A DNA stretch of 64,000 nucleotides from Chloroflexota bacterium (GCA_016208315.1 JACQYF010000074.1:1-64000), one strand, 5' to 3'; numbered from the stretch's first letter, positions 18,352 to 24,976 are shown. The notes: generated by a model not told the origin, from the sequence alone. Made by a program: numbers and translations.

Positions 18352-18863
18352 CAGTAACACGGCCAATCGTGAGCAATGCACGGCTGCGGCTCGAGGAGAT
18401 CGCGCATCTGCTCGTCAACGCGCGCCGAGCGCGAATCGGCCAGAATCGTTTTCACCTGTTCCAGCATCTCCGTGGATGGTTCCCACAACCGCAGCGCGCT
18501 GGCGGAACGATAGGCGTACTTGGCAATGTGCTGGCTTTTTAGCTCGAACCCATTGCGCTTTTGCTCGGGAAAAGTTCGCCGGACTTTGACCAGCGGCTCG
18601 ATAGCGATTGAATACCCCTGCGCGGCGAGGAAATAAGTGAGCGGCTCGCCGTAAGAGCCGGTCGGCTCCATGCAAAAGACCGTCTCATCGGGAAGACAAT
18701 GGTAACTGTGGAGCCAGGTGAGCAATTGCTGGAATCCTTCGAGCGAGTCGGGAAACGTGGCGGGGCCGGCCAGCACTTTCCACGGGGCAATGCCGATGGT
18801 TGCGGCGACCTTCTTAGCGGCGATGTCCACGTCCAAACCTACAAAGTACCTGTGCGTCTGCAT
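18351..18863 (-). pseudogene. Truncated IS110-family transposase (N-terminal DEDD part)
   Basis: A 170-residue frame matching only the N-terminal RuvC-like half of IS110 transposases: YFVGLDVDIAAKKVAATI with the first Asp, VFCMEPTGSYGEPLTYFL with the Glu, then VKVRRTFPEQKRNGF. The usual Asp pair of the KTDxxDA motif is not apparent (ELKSQHIAKYAYR instead). The C-terminal serine-containing domain is missing: the frame ends abruptly in [10 protein letters not shown] directly on the aroH start. It has a strong Shine-Dalgarno (AGGAGG, 18872-18877). It lies between the aro attenuator and aroH, so it must be transcribed with the operon. Confidence 0.8.
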
Positions 18864-18894
18864 CGTGCTTTCCTCCTGGTGAGATTTGGGTAAA

Positions 18895-18927
18895 CAAAAA
18901 GAGCGTGGGGTTGGAATCCCACGCTCT
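18895..18927 (-). terminator. Rho-independent terminator of the aro attenuator
   Basis: On the minus strand AGAGCGTGGG and CCCACGCTCT form a perfect 10-bp stem (18918-18927 with 18900-18909) with an eight-base loop, followed by a T-run (18896-18900). It lies 22 bases after the leader peptide stop and 32 bases before the transposase remnant start, so it can stop transcription before all aro genes. Confidence 0.9.
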
Positions 18928-19031
18928 CTTATGCTTCGTTTCCAGTCGTCTACTGGATAGGCGTGACGATTCGACCCCGCGTTAAGGCGCCGGCATAAAA
19001 GTAGCCAAAAAAGTAAAACGCGTAGGTCGAA
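18907..19031 (-). promoter_or_regulatory. Antiterminator/anti-antiterminator segments of the Phe/Tyr attenuator
   Basis: Three mutually exclusive pairings on the minus strand. Segment 1 (19017-19031, TTCGACC-TA-CGCGTT) pairs with segment 2 (18970-18983, AACGCG-G-GGTCGAA), 13 bp. The segment 2 region (18961-18978) can instead pair with segment 3 (18907-18924) through GGGG/CCCC, GAATC/GATTC and CACGC/GCGTG, 14 bp, which removes the terminator stem. Segment 1 lies under the aromatic codons of the leader peptide, as in classical ribosome-mediated attenuation. Confidence 0.85.
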
Positions 19032-19045
19032 ATGTTGTTCGTCAT
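18950..19045 (-). CDS. Phe/Tyr-rich leader peptide of the aro operon
   Basis: A 31-codon frame from ATG 19045 to TAG 18952-18950. Residues 8-17 read YAFYFFGYFY: four Tyr and four Phe codons in ten. This is the hallmark of a leader peptide whose translation senses charged tRNA-Phe and tRNA-Tyr. It is followed by a rho-independent terminator and contains the pairing segments of an attenuator. No Shine-Dalgarno is visible, and the ATG lies only about three bases from the predicted transcription start, so the leader mRNA may be nearly leaderless. Its neighbours downstream are the IS110 remnant and aroH-aroF-tyrA-aroA-aroE-aroC-aroKB. Starvation for Phe or Tyr should stall the ribosome and allow read-through. 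Confidence 0.88.
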   Translation of the reverse strand: MTNNISTYAFYFFGYFYAGALTRGRIVTPIQ

Positions 19046-19054
19046 CGTGGTGCT

Positions 19055-19084
19055 ACATTACCACAGGTTGGGTGGTTTTGTCAA
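19055..19084 (-). promoter_or_regulatory. Promoter of the aro operon
   Basis: On the minus strand TTGACA (19079-19084), an 18-base spacer and TAATGT (19055-19060) preceded by TGG as an extended -10. The predicted start is near 19048, just upstream of the leader peptide ATG. Confidence 0.75.
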
Positions 19085-19096
19085 GTTTGAATCCTC

Positions 19097-19156
19097 CGAG
19101 GCGGCGGCGTTCTCTAACGCCGCTGGCTGTCGGCGCTAGAGAGCGCCTCCTCCTCG
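19097..19156. repeat. Paired hairpins GGCGTT-CTCT-AACGCC and GGCGCT-AGAG-AGCGCC
   Basis: Two adjacent self-complementary 16-base units (about 19105-19120 and 19131-19146) that also pair with each other, within GAGGCGGCGG/CGCCTCCTCC flanks. They lie between the DsrK-like gene end and the aro promoter and could terminate transcription of the former. Confidence 0.65.
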
Positions 19157-19164
19157 AATGTTTT

Positions 19165-20484
19165 CTATTCCGCCGGAACCGCGACGGCGATGCTCGGTAA
19201 GGTGATCGGCTCTGCCGACGGCAAGCGCATTGCTTTGACGATCAGGTCGGCGAGCGCGGTAATTTGCACGTTCATATGATAGTGATTGTTCAGGTCACCC
19301 AACTGCAAGCGGCAGTTCTCGCACGCCGCCGCGACGATCTGCGCGCCCGTCTTGCGAATCTGCTCGACCTTGGGCTTGCCTGCCTTCATCCGCTTTTCGT
19401 CGTATTCCGGCAGCGCGACCAGGCCGCCGCCGCCGCCGCAGCAATAGTTCTCCAGACCGTGCGGTGTCATCTCGACGAAATTCTGCGCGACCGCGTTGAG
19501 AATCACGCGTGGTTCGAGGTAGATGCCGCTCGTCCGAGCCAAGTTGCACGAATCGTGATATGTGATGCGTTCGGGATTCGCGGACGGATCGAGCGTCAGC
19601 CGGCCCTGTTCGACGTAATCGGCAAAGAGTTCGACGATGCTCCGCATACGGAACGGGAACGTCTCACCGAACCAGTTGGGCGCTTCCCAGACGAGCGACG
19701 CGCACGCGTGGCCGCATTCCGCGACGACGACTTCTTCGACCTTGAGCGCCTTGGCTTCGTCAATGATGCGCTTGGCGATTTGCTTGGCCCGCGCCGTATC
19801 GCCGAGAAAGACGCCATAGTTCGCCGCTTCGTAGATGCTGAGCGTCCAATCTTCCTTGACCGCGTGAAAGATCGCGGCGGGCGGCAGGATCGTGTGCGCG
19901 CCCGCGAGCGCGACGTACAGCACGCGCGCCCCTTCGCGCTCGACGGTGATACGCGCGCTCCGGTCGCCGACCATTACTTGCAAATCTTTTTCCATCTCGC
20001 CGATTTGCTCGACGAACAAATCCCTAAACATGCTTGGGTCCTTGCCTTTTTCGATGGCCGAGTCGGCGAGCATTTCCAAAATCTCGGGCGCTTTGCCCGC
20101 GGCGGTTGCCATGCCGCGAATGACGCGCATCATCAACGGCGTATCCACGCCCATTGGACAGTTGAACGTGCAGCGGCGGCAGAGGGTGCATTCGCTGAAC
20201 GCCACCTCCGCCATGCGTTCGAGCGTGGTTTCATCCAGTTCTTTCGCGTGGACCCAGGCCGGGAAAAATCGGCCAAAGAAATCGTGCTTGCGGCGATAGA
20301 CCTGGCGCAGTTGCTCGCCGCGATAGGCGGGCACGTGTTCCAGTTTGGGATCGGCCACGTAATAGTGGCACGCCTCCGCGCAGATGCCGCAGCGCGCACA
20401 CACTTCGAGCGCGGCGGTCAGCGGGCGATTCAGTTGTTTTTCGAGCACTTGCAGCGCGCTGGTGACGGCAGTATTATCGGCCAT
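19165..20484 (-). CDS. DsrK/HdrD-like iron-sulfur oxidoreductase
   Basis: Soluble or membrane-associated (Fe)S protein, 439 residues. Two [4Fe-4S] ferredoxin motifs occur near the N-terminus (CARCGICAEAC and CTLCRRCTFNCP), and CCG-type cysteine clusters follow (AECGHACAS; then HDSCNLAR, YCCGGGGG and ACENCRLQL). This is the architecture of heterodisulfide reductase HdrD and of DsrK, which reduce disulfides or trisulfides. The start at 20484 (MADNTAVTSA) overlaps the membrane partner gene by 11 bases. With TusA and DsrE2 in the same operon, the likely partner is a protein-bound persulfide or disulfide, fed or drained by the quinone pool through the cytochrome b-like subunit. Confidence 0.88.
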   Translation of the reverse strand: MADNTAVTSALQVLEKQLNRPLTAALEVCARCGICAEACHYYVADPKLEHVPAYRGEQLRQVYRRKHDFFGRFFPAWVHAKELDETTLERMAEVAFSECTLCRRCTFNCPMGVDTPLMMRVIRGMATAAGKAPEILEMLADSAIEKGKDPSMFRDLFVEQIGEMEKDLQVMVGDRSARITVEREGARVLYVALAGAHTILPPAAIFHAVKEDWTLSIYEAANYGVFLGDTARAKQIAKRIIDEAKALKVEEVVVAECGHACASLVWEAPNWFGETFPFRMRSIVELFADYVEQGRLTLDPSANPERITYHDSCNLARTSGIYLEPRVILNAVAQNFVEMTPHGLENYCCGGGGGLVALPEYDEKRMKAGKPKVEQIRKTGAQIVAAACENCRLQLGDLNNHYHMNVQITALADLIVKAMRLPSAEPITLPSIAVAVPAE

Positions 20485-21115
20485 GGCTTGCCTCCAATCC
20501 GCGGACGATCCCACGGCGACCGATGTGCAAGCCATAGAATAATCGTCCAAAGTAGAAATAGATGCAATGTTTGATTTTGCCGAGCGGCGCGTAGACCAGC
20601 ATCGCCGCGGCGACGACGTACATCGCCGGCAGGAACGCGGGCGAGAGCAGCGCCAGCGTCATCGCGGCGAGAAAGAGCGAGACGAGCCAAACGGCCGCGT
20701 GATCGTCCGGCGTGCTAATCGCTTTCAGATTGTGTTCGGCGATTCGCATCAAGCCGCCCGCAACACCCATCAGCGCGCCAAAACCGGTGACAACGGCAAA
20801 CAGCGTCAGAACGATCGTAGGTATGCTGCCAAAGAACGGACTCGCGAGCAGCACGCCGAGTCCGGCGAAGATGCCAACGTGAAAGGCGATGCCGCGCAGG
20901 TATGCGATCATGTGCCGCCGCGTGCTCTCTTTCGCCCACGGCGCCATGCCGAGCGTGAATGCGTACAAGATGCCGTGCGACGCCGAATCTTTGGGCACAG
21001 ATCTATCTTTTGCAAACGGCAGGCGCTGCATCTGCGCCCAGCGCGAGCCAAACATGGCTACTGAAAAGACCAGCGCGACAAGCGCCAGCACGCCGGTCAC
21101 AGTCTCTATGTTCAT
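20474..21115 (-). CDS. DsrM/NarI-like membrane cytochrome b subunit
   Basis: Integral membrane protein, 213 residues, with about five hydrophobic segments (VTGVLALVALVFSVAMF, GIAFHVGIFAGLGVLL, IVLTLFAVVTGFGAL, AAVWLVSLFLAAMTLAL, AMYVVAAAMLVYAPLG). Histidines in RRHMIAYLRGIAFHVG and AEHNLKAIS could bind heme b. Size and coupling to an HdrD-like gene fit the NarI/DsrM/HdrE group, which exchanges electrons between quinones and the iron-sulfur partner. The gene overlaps that partner by 11 bases. Family placement is by architecture rather than a clear signature. Confidence 0.78.
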   Translation of the reverse strand: MNIETVTGVLALVALVFSVAMFGSRWAQMQRLPFAKDRSVPKDSASHGILYAFTLGMAPWAKESTRRHMIAYLRGIAFHVGIFAGLGVLLASPFFGSIPTIVLTLFAVVTGFGALMGVAGGLMRIAEHNLKAISTPDDHAAVWLVSLFLAAMTLALLSPAFLPAMYVVAAAMLVYAPLGKIKHCIYFYFGRLFYGLHIGRRGIVRGLEASHGR

Positions 21116-21140
21116 CAGAACCTCTTGTTGAGTTGCAGAG

Positions 21141-21226
21141 TTTAATAGTTCAATAGTTGGATAGTTGAATAGTCAAACCGGACAACCCGACCACCCAACT
21201 ACCCAACTATGAAACTATTTAACTTT
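21141..21226. repeat. AATAGTTGGATAGTT / CCAACTACCCAACTA inverted tandem repeat
   Basis: Tandem AATAGTT(CA/GG/GA)-type units followed by the inverse CCAACTACCCAACTATGAAACT units. It fills the gap between the tusA stop and the DsrM-like start and overlaps the last tusA codons. Confidence 0.75.
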
Positions 21227-21454
21227 CTTGACTACAAAGTGATATTCCTTGCCCTGCTGCGCGATAGACATCAGTTCGTTTCCGCTCGTCCGCGCCCATG
21301 CGGGAATGTCGGCCATGACGCCGGGATCGGTGGCAATGCCTTCGATCACCTGCCCTTGCGTGAGCTTTTTGACAGCCATCGAAAGCTTGACCACGGGCAT
21401 TGGGCAAAGCAGTCCTTTTAGATCCAGAACCTGATCGGGTTTTACGTCAGACAT
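21215..21454 (-). CDS. tusA: TusA-family sulfur carrier protein
   Basis: Small cytoplasmic sulfur carrier, 79 residues. The family signature DLKGLLCPMPVVKLS carries the persulfide-bearing Cys in CPMP near residue 17. TusA proteins accept sulfane sulfur from rhodaneses or DsrE-type proteins and pass it on. Here the gene lies between a DsrE2 gene and the DsrMK-like pair, the usual company in dissimilatory sulfur metabolism rather than in tRNA thiolation. CAGGAGATTGAA precedes the ATG. Confidence 0.93.
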   Translation of the reverse strand: MSDVKPDQVLDLKGLLCPMPVVKLSMAVKKLTQGQVIEGIATDPGVMADIPAWARTSGNELMSIAQQGKEYHFVVKKVK

Positions 21455-21469
21455 TTCAATCTCCTGTAC

Positions 21470-21562
21470 TTGGAAGTTGGGAATTAGAAGTTGGAAATTG
21501 GAAATTGGAAGGTGGAACGTGGAATTGCGTTTCTAACCTCTAATTTCCAATTTCTAATTTCT
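21470..21562. repeat. TTGGAAATTGGAA / TTTCCAATTTCTAA inverted tandem repeat
   Basis: Tandem (T)TGGAAGTTGGGAATTAGAA-type units followed by inverted CTAATTTCCAATTTCTAA units, filling the tusA-dsrE2 gap; related to the GATTGGAGA family. Confidence 0.75.
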
Positions 21563-22088
21563 AAATGAACAGCGTCGTCTTTGAATGTACGGCCTCTTCG
21601 ATAAAGGCAGCCACGCCAACGGGCGCAGTCGCCGATGGCAGCATCTTGTCCGTGCCAATCTCGAGCACGTCCATGCTCATGAGGCACGGCATCATTTTGA
21701 CGCCCATTTCGATTGCCATGTCGCGCAATTCGCGCAGCGACGCGACGTTCTTTTGCTTCATCATCGTCTTCATCATCCAGCGGCCCATGCCACCAAAGTT
21801 AAAGCGCGAAGGGCCGATCGTGTCAATCCCGCCGCGATTCATCAGCCCGAGCATCCGCCCGAACAAGCCCTGGCCGGTGAGCGAGGCGTCTTTCTGAATG
21901 GCCTTTAGGCCCCAGAACGTAAAGAACATCGTCACGTCCATGCCCGATGCTGCCGCGCCCGTCGCGATAATAAAGGCCGCCATGACCTTGTCCATGTCGC
22001 CGCTGAACACGACCATGGAGAGCTTGTTGTCTTTCTCGGTTCCATTGCCCGAGACCATCATCGTCGAGAGCTGAGTACTTGTCTCCAT
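21561..22088 (-). CDS. DsrE2-type (DsrE/DsrF superfamily) sulfurtransferase-like protein
   Basis: Protein of 175 residues. The core starts KLSMVVFSGDMDKVMAAFIIATGAAASGMDVTMFF in short pieces typical of the DsrE2 (COG2210) group. The conserved cysteine appears in MMPCLMSMDVLEIG near residue 137; Met-rich helices (GRWMMKTMMKQK) are usual for the group. Such proteins exchange persulfide sulfur with TusA. Start ATG 22088 has AGGAGAATC upstream; the longer frame reads through a repeat. It is the second gene after the ArsR regulator, so sulfide- or persulfide-dependent expression is inferred. Confidence 0.88.
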   Translation of the reverse strand: METSTQLSTMMVSGNGTEKDNKLSMVVFSGDMDKVMAAFIIATGAAASGMDVTMFFTFWGLKAIQKDASLTGQGLFGRMLGLMNRGGIDTIGPSRFNFGGMGRWMMKTMMKQKNVASLRELRDMAIEMGVKMMPCLMSMDVLEIGTDKMLPSATAPVGVAAFIEEAVHSKTTLFI

Positions 22089-22195
22089 CTTGATTCTCCT
22101 CTGCCGTTTTCGCCTTTTGGCAAAAAAACACTCTTCGGCAAACCCGGCGTGAGTTTGCGGAAGAGGCAATCATTACCTCAAAGTCTTGCCCGTTT

Positions 22196-22322
22196 GTCAT
22201 TTCGAGCGAAGCGACCCTGGCACCGCCCGCCAGGGCACGTGGAAATCTCATTCTACCATAGCGGGAGATTTCTCCTCGCAGAGCGAAGCCCCCCTTGCGG
22301 GAAAAGCGCTCGTCGAAATGAC
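22196..22322. repeat. GTCATTTCGAGCGAAGCGA palindromic element
   Basis: Inverted repeat with GTCATTTCGAGCG at 22196 and CGTCGAAATGAC ending 22322, and inner arms GGAAATCTC/GGGAGATTTC. This is a common intergenic palindrome type. It fills the arsR-dsrE2 gap, where no gene is seen. Confidence 0.8.
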
Positions 22323-22328
22323 AAAGCG

Positions 22329-22661
22329 TTAACCGAGCGCTTCGGCCATCGCGCTGCGCTTGGACAGATCGTCCGCCAGCACCTCGCGCAGCAAGTCGAG
22401 CGCGCGAATGATGCGCTTGTCGCCGAGCGAGTAATAGATGTTCGGCCCCTGCCGCTTGGCGACGACCATGCCGCGTTCGCGCAAGATTTTCAAATTACGC
22501 GAGACGGTCGCCTGGGGCATTTCCAGCACGTCGGTTAGCTCCGTCACGCTCAATGGTTTCTCGGCGATGGCGTAAAGGATGGCGATTCGTTTTGGGTCCG
22601 CCAGGCCGCCGCAAATCTGAGCGTGGAGATGATTGATTTCTTTGAGTAGTTGCTTATCCAT
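22329..22661 (-). CDS. ArsR-family transcriptional regulator
   Basis: Winged-helix repressor of 110 residues with the ArsR core ADPKRIAILYAIAEKPLSVTELTDVLEMPQ in pieces and recognition helix QATVSRNLKILRERG. It has a single cysteine (Cys17, HAQICGG), so the two-cysteine persulfide switch described for BigR and SqrR is not present in that form. It is the first gene of the sulfur operon, and its start lies 17 bases from a perfect palindrome that is probably its operator. The regulated ligand may be a persulfide, a metal or a redox signal. Confidence 0.9.
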   Translation of the reverse strand: MDKQLLKEINHLHAQICGGLADPKRIAILYAIAEKPLSVTELTDVLEMPQATVSRNLKILRERGMVVAKRQGPNIYYSLGDKRIIRALDLLREVLADDLSKRSAMAEALG

Positions 22662-22678
22662 CCAGTTTCCTCAAGCCG

Positions 22679-22700
22679 CATATTCGCAAATGCGAATATG
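22679..22700. promoter_or_regulatory. ArsR operator palindrome
   Basis: Arms CATATTCGCA and TGCGAATATG are perfect inverse complements around AA. The core fits ATTC-N8-GAAT, the operator pattern known for BigR/SqrR-type ArsR regulators. It lies 18 bases before the ArsR start and could also act on the plus-strand gene at 22900. Confidence 0.8.
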
Positions 22701-22764
22701 TTCATTTCCGAAAACAGCATAAAGGGTGCAAGTCCTTGTTACGTATCTCACAAAGTCAAAAGTT

Positions 22765-22862
22765 GGTCAAAATTTGACCGTTGACGAAACCCGCAATCTG
22801 CGCTATAAGACGAGCGGACGCGCTCCTGCAATCTGCGCTATAAGACGAGCGTTCGCGCTCCT
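22765..22862. repeat. GGTCAAA-A-TTTGACC palindrome and 35-bp tandem repeat
   Basis: A perfect 7-1-7 palindrome lies at 22765-22779. Two 35-base direct repeats follow (22793-22827, 22828-22862), differing at two bases (GGA versus GTT), with a partial third copy (GCAATCT). They sit in the leader of the gene at 22900. Confidence 0.8.
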
Positions 22863-22899
22863 GCAATCTAAATTCGTCCCTGTTCAAGGAGACCAAACC

Positions 22900-23277
22900 A
22901 TGGACATCGTGCTGCTCATTCACTCTCTCATGCGCTTTGCGATTCTGCCCGTCGCGGTGGTCGGCATCATCATGACGCTGATTGCCCTCGTCCAACGCAA
23001 ATCTCCCGCTTCCCTAGACCAGACCGTTAGTTCGATCTTTCTCGGCCTCTACGATCTTCAAGTATTACTTGGGCTGCTCATCATCCTGCTCGGCGGGCTG
23101 ACGAACGCCATCCACCCTGTCGTAATGTTCGCCGGCGCGATCGTCGCGCATGGCTTGCAGGCGATGAGCAAGCGCGCGATAGGCGCCAACATCCACACGC
23201 TCCGCCTCCTGATGTACCTCGCAACTCTGGCGATCATCGTCGTGGGATTGGCCGTCATCAACCGGTTGTTCCTGTAA
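22900..23277 (+). CDS. Small four-helix membrane protein of unknown function
   Basis: A 125-residue integral membrane protein with four hydrophobic segments (about residues 5-28, 42-62, 65-82, 100-122). It starts MDIVLLIHSLMRFAILP, with AAGGAGACC upstream of the ATG. The His near residue 8 and the His in NAIHPVVMFAGAIVAHGLQ are placed within helices, which could suit heme ligation, but I recognise no family. It is divergent from the sulfur operon and convergent with the cytochrome c maturation operon, so a respiratory role is possible. Confidence 0.75.
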   Translation: MDIVLLIHSLMRFAILPVAVVGIIMTLIALVQRKSPASLDQTVSSIFLGLYDLQVLLGLLIILLGGLTNAIHPVVMFAGAIVAHGLQAMSKRAIGANIHTLRLLMYLATLAIIVVGLAVINRLFL

Positions 23278-23282
23278 AGACA

Positions 23283-23316
23283 AGACCCGAAGGGCTTTTT
23301 GAAACCCTTCGGGTCT
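23283..23316. terminator. Bidirectional terminator hairpin
   Basis: Perfect arms AGACCCGAAGGG (23283-23294) and CCCTTCGGGTCT (23305-23316) with T-rich loop and flanks, lying between the convergent genes ending at 23277 and 23315. It belongs to the ACCCGAAGGGT repeat family. Confidence 0.75.
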
Positions 23317-23509
23317 ATTTCGCCGGCGACTCGGCGTCGCCGATCAATTCCCACAACGCGGCTTTGAGCGCCACGATTTCGCGGAGCAGGTCGCGCCGCT
23401 CGCGCGCGTAATCCTCCAGAATCACTTCCAAGTCGGACAACTGCACCGATTTTTCTTGGATTTGCCGGATCAGTTCCTGCGTTCTCTGCTTTGGGTCGCC
23501 TTCGTCCAT
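23315..23509 (-). CDS. Small coiled-coil protein in the ccm operon
   Basis: A 64-residue protein, highly charged and predicted helical (QELIRQIQEKSVQLSDLEV, ARERRDLLREIVALKAALW), consistent with a coiled coil. It starts nine bases after the ccmD stop and is the last frame of the cytochrome c maturation operon. There is no signal peptide or membrane segment, and I do not recognise the family. Its stop lies at the edge of the terminator hairpin. Confidence 0.55.
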   Translation of the reverse strand: MDEGDPKQRTQELIRQIQEKSVQLSDLEVILEDYARERRDLLREIVALKAALWELIGDAESPAK

Positions 23510-23518
23510 CGGCGCGCC

Positions 23519-23644
23519 TCATTCATCTTTCGCTTCAAGCAACTCGCGTTCGCGCTGGATCGCCCGAGCGCGTCTCTGTATGCTGAGCCAGTAACCGACT
23601 AGCACGACCGCGATCAGTACGTATGCTATAACCAAGTATTCCAT
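23519..23644 (-). CDS. ccmD: Heme exporter protein CcmD
   Basis: A 41-residue protein with one N-terminal membrane helix (VIAYVLIAVVLVGYWL), followed by a basic, helical cytoplasmic tail (QRRARAIQRERELLEAK). This is the classical CcmD layout, and the gene lies six bases after ccmC, its normal position. CcmD assists release of heme-loaded CcmE from the CcmABC complex. Confidence 0.85.
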   Translation of the reverse strand: MEYLVIAYVLIAVVLVGYWLSIQRRARAIQRERELLEAKDE

Positions 23645-23650
23645 CGCCGC

Positions 23651-24412
23651 CTATCCTATCGCTTCGCGCAGAAAATTGAGTTGATCGCGCGCCTGCTCGA
23701 GACGCACGCGCTGAATGAGCAGAAAGACGAACAGCAACGTGAACGAGAGCAGCGCGACCATCAGCGTCTGCGTCATCGGCGGCGCGAGTCCGCCCGACTG
23801 GCTGATGAGGAGCGTCGGGTGCATCGTGCGCCAAAGCTCGACCGAGATGTAGATGATGGGCACGTCGAGAAAGCCGACAATGCCGAGCACAGCCGCGAAC
23901 CGCGCGCGGCGCTCGCCTTCGGCGTTACTCCGCAGCATCAAGTAGCCGATGTAAATCATCCACAGCACGAGGGTCGTCGTCAGCCGCGCGTCCCAGACCC
24001 AGAACGCGCCCCACGCGACCTTGGCCCACAGCGGACCGGTGAGCAGGACGAGGGTCGTAAAGACGACGCCGATTTCCGCGGCCGATAATGCCAGCGCGTC
24101 CCACCGGCGTTCGCGCCGGCCCAGGTACAGCAAGCTAGCGACGAAGACGACGAAGAAGGCGAGAAAACCAATCCACGCGCTCGGCACGTGGAAATAAAAG
24201 ATCCGCTGAACGTCGCCCATCGTCCGTTCGGTCGGCGCATAAAAGAGCGCCATGTACAACGCCACCGCGATATTCACGAGCGCGATCACGCCAACCACGC
24301 GCGCGAGCCGCGCAATTCTTGAATCTTCCGAGAACTTCCAATACGAGCCGATCAATCTCGATTTATCTTCCCGCGCGGCGACACTCGCCGGGGCAATATC
24401 TGTTCGAGCCAT
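23651..24412 (-). CDS. ccmC: Heme transport protein CcmC
   Basis: Membrane protein of 253 residues and about six helices that presents heme to CcmE. The tryptophan-rich signature VAWGAFWVWDARLT is present, with the flanking heme-ligand histidines FYFHVPSAWIGF and ELWRTMHPTLL. The first 30 residues are a hydrophilic extension. The gene belongs to the minus-strand run ccmE, ccmF, CcmI-like, ccmC, ccmD. CcmA and CcmB are not in this window. Confidence 0.93.
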   Translation of the reverse strand: MARTDIAPASVAAREDKSRLIGSYWKFSEDSRIARLARVVGVIALVNIAVALYMALFYAPTERTMGDVQRIFYFHVPSAWIGFLAFFVVFVASLLYLGRRERRWDALALSAAEIGVVFTTLVLLTGPLWAKVAWGAFWVWDARLTTTLVLWMIYIGYLMLRSNAEGERRARFAAVLGIVGFLDVPIIYISVELWRTMHPTLLISQSGGLAPPMTQTLMVALLSFTLLFVFLLIQRVRLEQARDQLNFLREAIG

Positions 24413-24445
24413 TCGCTCCTCCGATACCCTGCTTCAGGTAGGGAC

Positions 24446-24976
24446 CTAACCTTTGATGCGCGCGCCGCATCGCGCGCAGAATTGATCGCCGAGCGCCGCG
24501 CGGGTGCCGCACGTAGGACAGCGCGCGCCGCGGAGCGATGCGCCACATTTCGCGCAAAACGCATCGCCTGGCGCGTGCGCCGCGCCGCATTTCGGGCACT
24601 TGGTCGAGCCAACCTCAACCGAATGACGCCGCAAGCCGCGAACCTCGCGTTCAATTTGCTCGTCGCTCTCGGCCGCGCGCGGCGGGTGTCCTCTCGCCGC
24701 CGCTAGCCCATCCAGTTGCTGCAAGACGGCGACCGCTTTGGTCTCGTATTTGGCGCGCATCGTCCGATAGTCCGCATCGGACAACTTGCCCAGCGTGTGG
24801 TCAAATTCCAAGTCCTTGATCGCCAGGTAAGTAGCATCGCGCAGCCCTGTCAAGTTCTCCACGGTGGGATCCGCGGCGTCCGGCGACGATACTTGTTCGC
24901 GCGTAGGATTGAAATACGGCCAGGCCACGATGGCGACTACTACGACGATCATGACCGCTATGGCTATCGTCACCAT
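24446..24976 (-). CDS. CcmI-like membrane protein with double zinc ribbon
   Basis: A 176-residue protein with one N-terminal helix (IAIAVMIVVVVAIVAWPYF) and a segment resembling the N-terminus of CcmI/CycH (ATYLAIKDLEFDHTLGKLSDADY in pieces). In place of the TPR domain, the C-terminal 60 residues form two zinc ribbons (CPKCGAAHAPGDAFCAKCG, CPTCGTRAALGDQFCARCG). It lies between ccmF and ccmC, where CcmG, CcmH or CcmI genes are expected. The ribbons may bind zinc or, speculatively, contact apocytochrome or other Ccm proteins. Confidence 0.82.
   Translation of the reverse strand: MVTIAIAVMIVVVVAIVAWPYFNPTREQVSSPDAADPTVENLTGLRDATYLAIKDLEFDHTLGKLSDADYRTMRAKYETKAVAVLQQLDGLAAARGHPPRAAESDEQIEREVRGLRRHSVEVGSTKCPKCGAAHAPGDAFCAKCGASLRGARCPTCGTRAALGDQFCARCGARIKG

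Noticed and set aside
18864-19060. Structured non-coding left end of IS110, possibly a bridge RNA
   Set aside because: The structure is fully explained as promoter, Phe/Tyr leader peptide, pairing segments and terminator of an aro attenuator; no target or donor guide loops were found.
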